DNA of 64,000 nucleotides from Acorus gramineus. Lineage: Eukaryota; Streptophyta; Magnoliopsida; Acorales; Acoraceae. The position numbers and the translations under genes were made by a program. Shown piece after piece: positions 11,523 through 22,946 of the stretch. Each line of letters opens with the position of its first letter. Within the stretch, counting starts at the first letter, position 1. Where the stretch lies: the NCBI GenBank assembly GCA_030737835.1, contig JAUJYN010000012.1:3064208-3128207 (forward strand), in the 5' to 3' direction. Under the pieces are notes generated by a model that was not told where the DNA came from, searched no databases, and worked only from the letters and a program-made list of their open reading frames with translations.

Positions 11523-13336
11523 TAAAACTTTCCAAAGTCCAGCACTTCAAATTCCTCCTCTGGTGCACAATCCAGCCTCCTCATCTGCTGATACAACCTC
11601 CCCAGAACCTGTTTGACCATCCCAAACTGGGGGTGGCTCTTGTCCTCCATCACAAACCCATGCACCGCCCCGTCAACCTCTACCGCACTGTATCCCGGCA
11701 CCTTCCTCCTCCCTGAATCCTTCACCGCCTTCCTCGCCTCCGCCACCAACTCCCACCTCCCCGCCTTCGCGAATGCGTTCGACACCAACGCGTAGATCCC
11801 TACATCGTCCGGCCTTGCCTCGAACACCCTCCTCGCGACCGCCAATCCGGTCTCCGAACCCTTGCTATTCAGGCACCCCGCGAGGAGGGCCGCCCACACC
11901 ACGGTCCCAAGCTCGCCCTCCATCGATTCAACGAGCCTCTTCGCCTCCTCGACGCGCCCGGACCGCGCAAGGAGGTCCACAACGCAAGCACGGTGCCTCT
12001 CATCCTGATGGACCCCAAACTCCCCCACCATCCGCTCGAACCACGCCAGCCCCTCCTCGACCATCCCCGCGTGGCTCAGCGCGGACAGGAGCGAGGAGAA
12101 CGTCACCCCGTCCGGTGCGACGCCCGTGTCACGCATCTCGAGGAAGAGCGACAGGGCTTCGCGCCCGAGGCCGTGCGCGCCATACGCGGAGATCATCACG
12201 TTCCACAGGATCGGGTCCTTCGTGCCCGTCCGATGGAATACGGCCTCCGCGGACCCCGGGCTCCCGCACTTGCCGTACATGTCAACAAGCGCGGTCGCTG
12301 AGATGGGCTCGAGCTCGAGCCCGAGCCCGAGCCGCCGCGTCATGAACCCGTGCACGGATTTCCCCGACTCGAGCGACCCGGTCTGCGAACACGCAGAGAG
12401 TGCGCCCACTAGCGCGGTGGAGTCCGGGCACAGCCCGTGAATCCGCTGCATCTCGACGAGACGCCCGAGGGCGTCTGCCGCCAGCCCGTTCTGCGCAAGG
12501 CCCGCGATCAACGCCCCCCACGTCACTGCGCTCCGCCTCCCCCGCATCGCCTCGAACACGCGCACCGCAAGGCGCGCCTCCCCGTTCTTCACATACATGT
12601 CGACAACGCTCGTCTCGATCTCCGTGCCACCCCCGGCACTGCGACGGAGTAACCGCCCGTGCACGGACCGGCCGAGCCTCAAATCCCCGATCGCGGCGCA
12701 TGCCCGCAATAATGCGAGCATCACAACGCCATCGCCTTCATAACCGTCCGATCGCATCCTCCGGAAGATCTCCACCGCATTGACGGCGAATCCCGCCCTC
12801 GCGAGACCCGAGACCATCGAAGTCCAAGACACCAAGTCTCTCCTACGCATTCCTTCGAACACCCTCCGCGCATCCTCCACCGCCCCCAACTCCGCGAACA
12901 TCTTCACCGCAGAAGACCCGACAAAGGCGTCGCCTTTATAACCGGAATCAACCGCCCGGGCCCATATCGACCGTCCGAGGTCGAGATCGGAGGACGCGGC
13001 GCAGGCTTTGAGGGCGACGGAGAAGATGGGACTGTCGGGGGTGGTGGGTCCGGAGATCATACGGTGGTAGAGGCGGAGGAGGTGGTGGGGATGGCGGGAG
13101 TGGGAGACGATGATGGCGGACCAGGCGGAGATGGGTTTATGAGGGGAAGAGTCGAAGAGGAGGAGGGCTGAAGGGAGGTCGGGGAGGCGGGCGTAGGAGA
13201 AGATGAGGCGGGAGAGGGAGTCGGCGATGGAGGAGGGGGAGGAGAGGGTGCCGGAGACGGTGAGGAGGGCGTGGAGGGTGGAGAGGGTCTTTGGGTCTCT
13301 GATGCAGCTCGAAAGGAGGGACTTTGGGTTTCGCAT
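11522..13336 (-). CDS. PLS-class pentatricopeptide repeat protein with C-terminal E motif
   Basis: A single uninterrupted exon of 604 codons on the minus strand. PPR proteins of this class bind organellar RNA and usually act in C-to-U editing in mitochondria or plastids. Tandem PPR-like units run from about residue 65 to 470, with repeated signatures such as SWTSMVSGLARAG, ETSVVDMYVKNGEA, TALVDMYGKCGS and NVMISAYGAHG. The tail has an E-type region (VPGYSAVEVDGAVHGFVMED and SHPQF) and ends without a DYW deaminase domain, so an editing role would need a partner carrying DYW. From memory it resembles Arabidopsis At3g25060, including MGRSVHG-like and VPGYSAIEV-like segments; that orthology is unverified. 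The coding region is strongly GC-rich, which creates long spurious reading frames on the other strand. The start is the first ATG after a CT-rich leader. Confidence 0.92.
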   Translation of the reverse strand: MRNPKSLLSSCIRDPKTLSTLHALLTVSGTLSSPSSIADSLSRLIFSYARLPDLPSALLLFDSSPHKPISAWSAIIVSHSRHPHHLLRLYHRMISGPTTPDSPIFSVALKACAASSDLDLGRSIWARAVDSGYKGDAFVGSSAVKMFAELGAVEDARRVFEGMRRRDLVSWTSMVSGLARAGFAVNAVEIFRRMRSDGYEGDGVVMLALLRACAAIGDLRLGRSVHGRLLRRSAGGGTEIETSVVDMYVKNGEARLAVRVFEAMRGRRSAVTWGALIAGLAQNGLAADALGRLVEMQRIHGLCPDSTALVGALSACSQTGSLESGKSVHGFMTRRLGLGLELEPISATALVDMYGKCGSPGSAEAVFHRTGTKDPILWNVMISAYGAHGLGREALSLFLEMRDTGVAPDGVTFSSLLSALSHAGMVEEGLAWFERMVGEFGVHQDERHRACVVDLLARSGRVEEAKRLVESMEGELGTVVWAALLAGCLNSKGSETGLAVARRVFEARPDDVGIYALVSNAFAKAGRWELVAEARKAVKDSGRRKVPGYSAVEVDGAVHGFVMEDKSHPQFGMVKQVLGRLYQQMRRLDCAPEEEFEVLDFGKF

Positions 13337-13462
13337 CTCTCTCTCTCTCTCTCTGTTTCAGAGTTTTCCCGCGCTTTTTTGAATTATTGTTGGTGGGTCT
13401 GGGAGGATGGAGGGAGGGGATGTGACGGTTATGGGGGGAGGAATTCAAAAAGTAGTTGGAAG

Positions 13463-13650
13463 GCTGATCCAGTCCGAGCTATTAACATCAATATCAAATT
13501 GTCCAGTTTATGAATCGAAATTTAATTGTATAAATTAAACTCTACAAAGAGTGACACTGTAACACAACAATTTATTATACAGTTCGATTCATAAGTTGTT
13601 CAATTCGATACTCATCGGACTGACTGAAGCCAATCCTGATTGGATTCAGA
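13463..13650. mobile_element. MITE-like repeat, GGATCCAGT family copy 1
   Basis: Begins GGCTGATCCAGTCCGA and ends in imperfect inverse (TCGGACTGA, then GATTGGATTCAG). The interior is AT-rich and contains TTATGAATCGAA and CAATTCGAT, shared with the copy at 35,970-36,158. It is non-coding and lies just upstream of the PPR gene. Confidence 0.5.
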
Positions 13651-14220
13651 ATCAATTGAAAAGTTTGGTTAAGTATCTGTTCTAATTATTTTTGTAATGA
13701 ATTTATGTGAATTAACTATATGAAAAAAAATATTTAATAACTAAGGTCACTTTTATACTCAAAATTTATCATTTGGCAACAAAAAAATAAAATGTTTGTT
13801 CTTAAAGTTAATTTTTGATCCGGCTTAATTAAAATATCATACATTGTGGTAGTACATTTCAAGCTGTGACTTATTTATCATAATCACCAGATAAATAGAA
13901 CTTTTTTATGCAACTTATTTAGATGTATAAGAATTGGAAATTGAATTTGGGTTTAATCATTGAATCTCAAACTATGGAATCTTCATTTAGGATTTTAAAT
14001 TATTTTGAAAATAATGCCTATAATCTCTCACATCCTAAAGATAATCATCATCGACACCTTGTTTTATTCTCTGACTTTTTACCTAAAGCAGCATTTGAAA
14101 TATAGTTTCTAGAAACATAATTTTATTATATTCTTGGAAAATTGTTTTTGTTTTTAATTAAAGTTGTCTTCACTTTCTCGGCACCGCTGAAAACCATTTG
14201 AAAATCAATTAGAATCAAGA

Positions 14221-14424
14221 GTGCGTTTGGTTACGCGATTACAAAATTGATTCCGCAAAAAACTCACTTTCTCAACTTTTTAAAATCGTAGCTTTTAGAC
14301 ACTATTTGCTTGAAATCTGTGTGCAGGAAGCTGCTACAGTAAACGCATCGTACGTTTGGTTGTACGATTACAAACACAACTTTCTGCAATCGCAAACACT
14401 ACGCAATCTCACAACCAAACGCAC
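14221..14424. mobile_element. MITE with GTGCGTTTGGTT terminal inverted repeats
   Basis: The left end is GTGCGTTTGGTTACGCGATT. The right end reads GCAATCTCACAACCAAACGCAC, whose reverse complement starts GTGCGTTTGGTTG. The size is about 204 bp, with no coding capacity. The superfamily was not assigned because no clear target-site duplication is visible. Confidence 0.6.
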
Positions 14425-14802
14425 TGTGAAAACAAAATCTAAAAAAATTATCCAAATATATTTCCTTGTAGAAAAACCAACACAAATATTTCTACGAACT
14501 AATAAAGTAATTTAAAGCATGCTAGTTCAACAATTACACAGGAGATTTTGAAATTCATAAATCATGTCAGCTATAATAATCAAATCTTAGATTGAGAACA
14601 TTATATCTGTCAATTTACAAGCACACACATACAATCAGATCAGCCTAACAAGCACCCAAACTTTCGACAGCATCGCTGTGATGATTTGCATTGGCTGGCC
14701 TCTGAAAGAATCAAAACTCGCTCTATCGACAACAGATGAGTTGATGCGAGCATGTATTAAGTGGGGTGGGACCTGGAGGGCAAAACCAGAGTGGTGTGTC
14801 TA

Positions 14803-17800
14803 TCAAATGAACTGCTTCAAGAATTCTGTTGCTACGAGTCTTCCCCGTGTGTTCACAGAGATTTTCAATTCAGTGATCTCCTTGTCAATGTCCTGCATTG
14901 TTCAAAGAAGTGTTTATGATCTCATTCTCATCTGGTGCATTGGGCAAAATATTGATGCATCTCAATTTTCATGCCTGGCATAGATTTAAGAAATAGTGTA
15001 ACGTCTAATAGACCTCATAATAATTTTTTTTTTTACCAATATATTAAAAACCAAACTGATTATTGAAAAGAATGACCTTGTTAGATTCAATGGTTGGATT
15101 ATCCGGATTTGAATTGTGATATTATCATGACATAATAATATTTACTTATTAATTAGTAGTTAACAAATGTATACCAAACAATCGTTTCGGCGGGTGCGTA
15201 GACGATTTGAAAAACCCGAAATGAGATGATCTTCCGGGGTGCAAATGCTTATCTGGAAAACATGTGGGACACATTCAGGTTGTTGGTGAGCGACTGGGAG
15301 CGGTGTATAGCGGCGGGGGGGGGGGGGGGCACTCACCCGGCACGCCGGGAGTAGCGGGAGGCTACCGTGTCCCGGTGTAGATACCTCTTCTATCCGGGCA
15401 CGGTGTTCCTCTCCTTTATATTTTCCTTTTTTTTTTTGGTGTCCCTCTCCTTTTTCCCCCCACCAATCCCGTTCGGGGTTTGTAATTCGATGATCAGAAA
15501 TGAATATCGGGTAGCAAATATCTACCTTTTTTTCAAAAAAACAAATGTCTAACAGTATGGATTTTTTTTTTAAATATTTCTATAACTCATGATACTCTTC
15601 AAATCTTTACATAAATAAACCTAAAACCTCATTTGACAAATGGCAATTGTTATTTTCTTAGTTTTAAGAACTCACCAATTTAGAAAGCGCTGGTTATCGG
15701 TTCTCAAAAACCACTAGTTTAGCTGACAGGTTGACTTGATCTAGTTCTTACTTATTATCAGGTTTTGAGGGTTAACTGGACTGAATGCTAGACCGGTTGA
15801 TGATTTAACCGGTCAAACCAACCGATCTGGTCTGGTTTTCTAAACACTGTTTTTGACAGATTGTGCGGTGACCATCGGAGTAGTTGCCTACAGTTATACA
15901 ATTATGTAGGTTAACTAGTTCCAAAGGCCATCATTTATCAAGTAGTCACCCTATAAAAATCATAGTTCTTCTCTTCCAGTTTTTGGCAATGAACCAAAGA
16001 CTATCTTGAGTCGTGAATGAATGAATGGATCTCTCAGTCAGGCCGGATACAGATTGTAGACACAATCCATATCCCAGATGTGTTTTTTTCTTACAGTTAT
16101 AGCACCATATAATATAAATAATATTACATGCTGCAAAACGATGCTTTTCAGTAGTTCAAACAATTATAAAATTGAGAACATCAAGAGAATTCTAACCTCC
16201 ATGAACTGCACGATGAAATCGATAAGTTTATGCTTGTGCATATCCTCGCAATGGTAGTTTGTAATAAGAAAACTAATATCATAACCCTGAAAAAGAACAA
16301 AAAAAGGAGACAAAAAAAGTAATTTAAAGTTACTAGAGATGGTTTGAGTCGATATGATTTTGATCAATTCATTGATAAAGATGGATGTTAGTTGGCAAAT
16401 ATTTCTTACACTTACCCTCAGAAAAAATTCTTAGACTTATACTACATTCAATTGTTACTACTTACAAAAGGGACAGGCATAATATCAAAACAATGTTTCT
16501 CAGATATCAAGTTCATCGCCTTTTTTTGTTTTTTGTCGTGTCCAGCTCTAATATTTTAGATACACCTCAGTGCATTATTTATGCATGATTACCTCATGAG
16601 CCAAGCAATGTCTTTTTGAGCCATGCAATGTTGGGAGGAACTGTTAAATCCAAACATAGACCAACAAACATCCAATTGTCATTTAAGCACAATTGTTGCA
16701 CACTAAAACAATTTTGGAGTTTTGTTTTCCTTTTCATCAAAGACATGAAAAATTCCAATAAGACTTTAACGTAGAATGGGACTATTGGCAGAGAAGATTC
16801 ATTCTTGAAGCTAACAGAAAGATATAGGGGGAAGTTACCTGTACTGGCTTTCTCCGAAGGACCTGGAATGCTTCTGCCCTCATTGACAAAAATCTAAGGA
16901 ACTTTTTAGTCAATATATTCTCAAGTTCATCCGATTGCTTCACCTATACATAACAAATATAGAAACAAAATTTTCGTTTAGAGGTAAACTCTCTTGGCAT
17001 GTCACTCTGCAATATGGAAATGAAAGAATAAAATGAATGCTAGGGTACCAAACCACCTCTTGGCAGGTTGGTAGAGGTATATGAGTATATCCCCTTCGCG
17101 GGGGACCTGGGTTTGAGTCTTATTCCCGTTAATAGAATCGTATTTGACCAAAAAATCAACAACACTTACCCATCAGGGAAAAATGAAAGCTAAAGGCGAC
17201 TAACTTTTTGAGTTAAAACATAAAAATACCAAATGAAAACGAAGAAAAATTAACTCATGACAATTAATAAAATTTGTGGCATCACCTAGAAGGAAAGCTG
17301 TATATTATAATGAGTAGAGTTAAATTAAACAAGAAAGGGCATTCCAAAGTGTGGCACAAAACCTTAATACATATGGATCTTTCATGCATAAGAATTGTAA
17401 AACCATGTAAAAAAGCATGTCCATTTGACCAGAACATGCAAATCCTTCCACTGCCATAGAGTGCCAAGGGTGGGGTACCCATAAATATTAAACATCCTAA
17501 TAGGATATATGATATTTCTTGGGAGCACAAAGTTTTAAAAAAGGATAACAACAAAGGTAAACCACATTTAGACCGCCGATGTTTAGCTAAATCTTGCTCA
17601 CATACTAGGATATATGATATTTCTTGGGAGCACAAAGTTTTAAAAAAGGATAACAACAAAGGTAAACCACACTTAGACCGCCGATGTTTAGCTAAATCTT
17701 GCTCACATACTCTCGGTCATAATAATACACACTGACCACCCTGTCAGATTTCTGCCATTAATGGAGGATTTGGTTATTTGGATGACTATCTTCCTTTTTT

Positions 17801-20673
17801 TCTTATCAGTGCTGACATGCAGTAAACATATGACAAACAAAATACACACTTTTTGACACTTCTTTTTCACAAAAATTATTGCACTGGGGGAAACAGGGAA
17901 TGAAACCAAGGATATGCCTATTAAAGATCTACCTCCATGAAAATCTGTGCTGTCTTATGCAGGGTTCTCGTGAGAAGAAAAAAAAAGATGCATGCATGTT
18001 GATATTCTTCAGTGGATTAAATTGATCCTTAAATCGGTTCAGTGGAACAGATAAAGATGATTATTTGGCTTATCCCCTGGGATAAAATAAAGTTGTGCAT
18101 GATTATTTTATTATATAATTAAGCACCAAGCAACTCCCCATTGCAACAACTTTTATGTCTGTGAATAAGTTAATTTTCTTTGCTGGATTTAAAAGACCAT
18201 GTTAGTTGCATTCGGTCAGACCAATTGCTTGATAACTGCAGTGCATGAGAGTAGATGATGAAGCTAGTTAAGTCAGATTAAAGGTTCAGATTTCAATTTA
18301 ACATATATTTTGAAGTACAAAAATTTGGTATCGCTGGAAAAGATGGTATTGGGTGGAATTCAATATTGTTGGAAGTAAAGATGGATCTAATTAATAACAC
18401 ATGTTACATGGATTTTTTTAGATGATAAAACATGTCATGCATGCAATTGCTTAATTTTTTTTGGTAGAATCTGCGCTGCATTTGCACTTGATGAGTTACT
18501 GATTAGTTACATTATGATTCATGAATAACTCTGATATCTCTTAGCACTTACATTTTTCAGAATTTATACAAAATACCTACTTTTTCTTGAATTTCCAGAA
18601 AATCATTCGATGGAAATTTTTGTTCCATTGACAAACAGCATTTCCAATTCATATGCACACAGAGTATCGATTCCACTCAAGCTACCCATGCTATCTTAAC
18701 TATATTAGCAGAATGCCCAACTATGGAGAATATTGTCCATATAGATGCTAGTTCAAGAAGAAAAAGATCTTCACTTGGAATTGACTCAATCTAGTGAATT
18801 GTTGGTAGATGCTGAGAATGAAAGCACTTTAAAAATGGGTAACAGTAACTGGTAACACCAACGGGACATGTGTCGTAAATCTCAATGAGTGTTAGCAGTG
18901 AGGATGACTTCAAGCCTTCGTTTTTTCATACGAGTTATAGACTCTCATATTCAAGATGAACTGATAATCAATTATCCAAAGACTGATTTTAAGCAAGCAC
19001 AACATCAGAGAGATTAAACAAGCATAGTTAAGTTACCTTAATGCTTATGCGAAGAGAATTAATGGACGTTTCTATCAAGCATTTTTCTGCCTCATTTCTA
19101 CATATGAGAACCTGGAACATGAACAACAACAACCATCTATTACCCACTTAAAGAAACATAATTATGAGCCAATGGACATGATATTCTGACTCAAGAAAGG
19201 CCTATAATAATAGTCTTATGAGTAAAAAGTTATGATAGATGAGCACTAAAAATAGCCATTCGGCAGTCAATTTGGTTGGTGTTGGGGGGGGGGGGGGGGG
19301 TGGTGGAATATGAGGTACTTGATACCTATAGAAACATATATAAAGTGAGGGGCTATAACAACAGAAAAGCCTGCTCTGGGAAAAAAAATATATAATTCTT
19401 GTCATTAGCAACTATGCCTATGCAATATGGTAGTGTGTCATAATATTTCCATTCTGAAAGCCGACTTACAGGGTTCAGCAGAAGTTCTGGGCAAGTCCTG
19501 CAAAACAAAAGGCAAAAATCAAATCCCTCCATATCATGTATTTATCACAAAATAACATGTTATGTAAACTAGATCCCCTTGCCAAATTAAATGCAGAGTA
19601 ATAACAAGGTATGGTGCCATGCAATTACGTAATGGTCTCCTCTGGAGGATTTTCATTCCGTTAAAACCTATTAGCCCAACAAAAATGCATGAGAAAGATT
19701 TTCTTGATTTTCCCCATTCACCTATAGAAATGCAGTAACTTGCTTGATGTAAAATCATCCCTCACGTGGTTTGTTGGGGCATATGGATTACCCACAATGA
19801 ATGGTCATTCAAGGAGAACATAGTATACATTGGAAAATATTTGAGCTACTATTTTGTTGTCCCCACTCCCCAATCACGTGTCAGGGAGGTTCTCCTCAGG
19901 TAGACAGTGTCAAGCATCATGGGGGAAGGGTGGAATTGGCTTACAACACCCTTTCTTCAGTTGAACCTCTTTTTTATGTATTTTTTCATTGGGGATCCCT
20001 TGTTTTTGTTGTTCGAGGGGCTTAAATTTATCCTTAATATTAAAGTTCCCATCCATTTACCATATAAAATAAAGACTCACTCGACGTAAAGTTTCCATTT
20101 CAAAGAACATAGGCATAAAATCTTTTGTTTTTTTGTTTTTAGTTAGGTTATGATCTTATGATCAAAATCCATACATTTTTACAAAAATATGCTCACAATT
20201 CTTACAAGGCAATAAATATTAAAAAAAAATGCCCACATTGATATAAAACACCATTCAAACTCCACAATCTGATGGAACAAACTATAATTTACACAACAGA
20301 TTCTTCATCTGCCTTAAAAGGTCAATAACTATCAACAATACTTACTTCAGTTCAACCTCGGGCTTGTTATGCCTCTCCACTTCCTGACATGGAAAATTCT
20401 ACAACACACACAAAAAAAAAATCGTGGTTTTATAGATCAACAGAGATTCAATTCCAAACATAACCAAAAAAATCCACAAATCAATTGTCTTTCAAGTAAA
20501 ACCTGAAGACACATCGCGGCCTCCAAAGTGTTCCTTATGCAAGTCAAATACGATCTCAACGGGTTCGCCTGCCAAGAACAAAAACATGAAGGGTCCAATC
20601 ACTTCGGCGATTGCGATTGAAACCCTAAAATTATAATTGGATCAGATTAGGGTTTTTGATTCTTACTTACCAT
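14803..20673 (-). CDS. ARPC4: Actin-related protein 2/3 complex subunit 4 (ARPC4), 8 coding exons
   Basis: Core subunit of the Arp2/3 complex, which nucleates branched actin filaments; with ARPC2 it forms the structural base of the complex. In plants this supports cell shaping in trichomes and pavement cells. Coding exons in gene order: 20673-20671 (ATG only), 20568-20503, 20398-20346, 19497-19470, 19111-19037, 16943-16839, 16286-16197, 14892-14803. The sum is 510 nt, or 169 aa, against 168 aa in human. The product reads [20 protein letters not shown] at the start. It then carries [12 protein letters not shown], the near-invariant [35 protein letters not shown], and ends [16 protein letters not shown]. 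All junctions are GT-AG and keep frame. Introns hold a 105 bp tandem duplication, a SINE-like sequence and a G17 tract. The promoter region faces the O-fucosyltransferase gene. Confidence 0.96.
15315..15329. repeat. G15 homopolymer
   Basis: Fifteen consecutive G residues inside a GC-rich patch (about 15,235-15,480) of the last ARPC4 intron. The patch contrasts with the AT-rich intron around it. Exact length may be unreliable in raw data. Confidence 0.8.
17042..17155 (+). mobile_element. tRNA-derived SINE-like sequence
   Basis: An A-box-like stretch (TGGCAGGTTGGTAGAGG) is followed about 45 bp later by a B-box-like stretch (GGGTTTGAGTC), as in RNA polymerase III promoters of plant SINEs. A short A-rich end follows. 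It does not fold convincingly as a tRNA and lies in ARPC4 intron 5. No target-site duplication was found. Confidence 0.5.
17501..17710. repeat. 105 bp tandem duplication in an ARPC4 intron
   Basis: Copy 1 is 17,501-17,605 and copy 2 is 17,606-17,710, head to tail. I see one substitution (CCACATTTAG against CCACACTTAG). Near identity indicates a recent duplication. There is no coding role: it sits in the 2.1 kb intron between ARPC4 coding exons 5 and 6. Confidence 0.92.
19284..19300. repeat. G17 homopolymer
   Basis: Seventeen consecutive G residues in the ARPC4 intron between coding exons 4 and 5, preceded by TTGGTTGGTGTT. On the gene's own strand it is C17. Confidence 0.85.
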
Positions 20674-21400
20674 CGACGAAAGCTTTCAGAGAGCTCTCTC
20701 TCTCCCGATCGCGTGGGACGTCGATCCCCAAATCAGATCGTTAGAGATCCCGTTCTCCGCTTTGGGATGACGAATAGTTTGCACCCGCTTTGCTTCTCCG
20801 GGTCAGGTTGGGCATCGGATGAGGAGGAACCGGGCTTGTAACATAACATTTTACGTTTTATTTTTATTTTTTAGAACCACGTATCTTTATTATTATATAT
20901 ATTTTTGAAAACATTGATGCAGAATAATTTAATTAGATTGATTTTACCTTTAAGATTAATTATATTTAAAAAAGTCAAAATTCTATGAGCAAAGATATAG
21001 TTTCACATCATATGTAAGACTTGTATGAAATACTGAATTATTCATGCCGATCATTCACCAAATAAAAAACACAAGAAATAAGCGGTTGTAACTGGATTTC
21101 GAAATCACCAACCCAGATCATTTGAATGACAAAAAATTAAGATATAATGTTCAAAACATAATTAATTTGAAAAAACAATTCTTTCTTTGAATTCTAAAGA
21201 ATGATTCATTTTTTTTAATATTCAAACTCTAGAAATGGGAACAGTGTTCAATTGTCATTAAAAATTTTGGGTCAATTGTGCTCTCTTCAAAAGAACACCA
21301 CCATCCAATAAAACAGGAGAGCCATATTTCTTGCATTTCTAGCATTGTATACGTCACTCAATACAATCACCTACTCTAATAAAACAAAATAATAATTTTT

Positions 21401-22612
21401 AGGGTTAAATGCATATAACCCCCTGAAAGTTAGCGTATATAAAAAAAATCTCTCATTTATTTGAATATCCATATAACCCTCTCAAAGTTATCGATTAATA
21501 CAAATACCCCCCTACCGTTATTTTGCCAAGTAACTACGGTGGTTAAGTTAACTTAACATAATAAAATTACCAATACACCCCTCCTTCACTTTAACTTAAC
21601 TTCTCTCCCATCTCTCCCAAATCGAAAACCCCCTCCGTCGCCAGTCCCACCCTTTCCTCCACGAACCCTACATCTGCCACCTCATCTCCTCCTCCCTACG
21701 CCATGTCCTCCAAAGTACCCTCAAAGTCACCGGATCTACCTCTTCGACCTCCTCCCCTCCTATCATCGGATGCATTTATCTGTTTTATATTTTTTTTTTG
21801 ATGCATTGTTCCTCTGTGTTTTTACTTCTATTTAGAATGTATTTGGTTACATTGAACTTTGATATGGTTAAATGGAGGAGGTGGATGTGATTTTGGGTAA
21901 TGGACAAATTTGAATAAGAACTTAAACTTCAATCACACCCAAATCAGTGGTCGCAAAAAAAAAAAAAAAAAGTTCATTGAAATAAAGAATTAGGCCGATC
22001 AATTTTTTTGCCCTACCATGAATGGATATATAAACACATACATAGAAACATTATGATCATCATTGCCTCTAAATAATGTGAGGATCACTGGCTAAGAGAG
22101 AAAATAAAAGAACACAGTGAAAAGGGCAACCCTCAAACCAACATGCCCCTCTGCCTTTTTCCCCCAAATCATCCTCACCCACAAATAAATGGCTACAAAA
22201 AAACTAATTGCCCAAAACAAAAATGACCGTCGGGAAGAAGAAGAAGAATGAGTCCTTCTGTATTTTTGGTGTAAAGTAGGGCGTTATATGAATATGTGAA
22301 ACAAAAAAGTGGGTCATTTTAGATTTATGACACAAATCAGGGGGTTATATGAATGTTTTACATAGTTTCCAATAACAAGCGTATTTTCATCATAAATTTG
22401 TGTTCTTTTAGATTTATTGACCAAATCAGAGGGTTATATGAATATGTAAATTAACAGTCTACTGGATCCTTCTCTTTTTTTTAATGGAGAGTTAACCATG
22501 AAGTTAAATGCTCAACCATATCAATTTTGAGGGGGTTATATGGATATTCGAAGAAATGATGGGTTTTTTTATATATAAGCTAACTTTCAGGGGGTTATAT
22601 GCATTTAACCCT
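21401..22612. mobile_element. 1.2 kb non-autonomous element with long terminal inverted repeats
   Basis: The first ~95 bp (AGGGTTAAATGCATATAACC...) reappear inverted in the last ~95 bp, with only scattered mismatches, including a shared GAATATCCATATAACC segment. Both ends are flanked by AATTTTT (21,394-21,400 and from 22,613), a plausible target-site duplication. The motif GGGTTATATGAATAT recurs three times near 22,280-22,445 as subterminal repeats. The interior includes a GC-rich stretch (about 21,590-21,775) with an ATG at 21,703 and a 31-codon frame, which looks like captured gene sequence rather than a functional gene. Long TIRs suggest a Mutator-like or Pack-MULE-type element, but the target duplication reads as 7-8 bp rather than 9. 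Confidence 0.7.
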
Positions 22613-22641
22613 AATTTTTTATTGAGGTGGGAATAAAAAAA

Positions 22642-22767
22642 GAGTTCGGATCCAGTAATATTTAGATACTATCAGTATATAAAACTGCACAATATATGAA
22701 TCAAACTACATAAAAACTATAATCTATATCTGCAATAGTGATGGTACACCTGACTGGATCCGGACTC
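22642..22767. mobile_element. Small MITE with CGGATCCAGT ends, copy 2
   Basis: The left end is GAGTTCGGATCCAGT. The right end, ACTGGATCCGGACTC, is its inverse with one change. The element is about 126 bp with an AT-rich core. It lies 180 bp upstream of the O-fucosyltransferase start codon and so may fall in that promoter. Confidence 0.65.
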
Positions 22768-22946
22768 ATGAGAAAAGCAGCAGGAGCAAGCACCCGCGGA
22801 GCACCCGTCTCACTCCCACCACCGTCCTCTCCAGGCTCTCTCTCTCTCTTCTTCTATTTTTTTCCACCACCGAGAGCTCGAGCTTCCAAAAATCCATCAC
22901 AATTTGATCTCAAGATCTCTCTCTCTCTCTCATCAAATCTCGTCAA

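Noticed and set aside
11773-12783. Long open frames on the plus strand across the PPR gene
   Set aside because: They are shadows of GC-rich codon usage in the minus-strand PPR coding region. Their translations are Arg/Pro-rich with no family marks.
17042-17155. A possible tRNA gene
   Set aside because: Box A- and B-like motifs are present, but no cloverleaf with an acceptor stem can be formed. A tRNA-derived SINE is a better reading.
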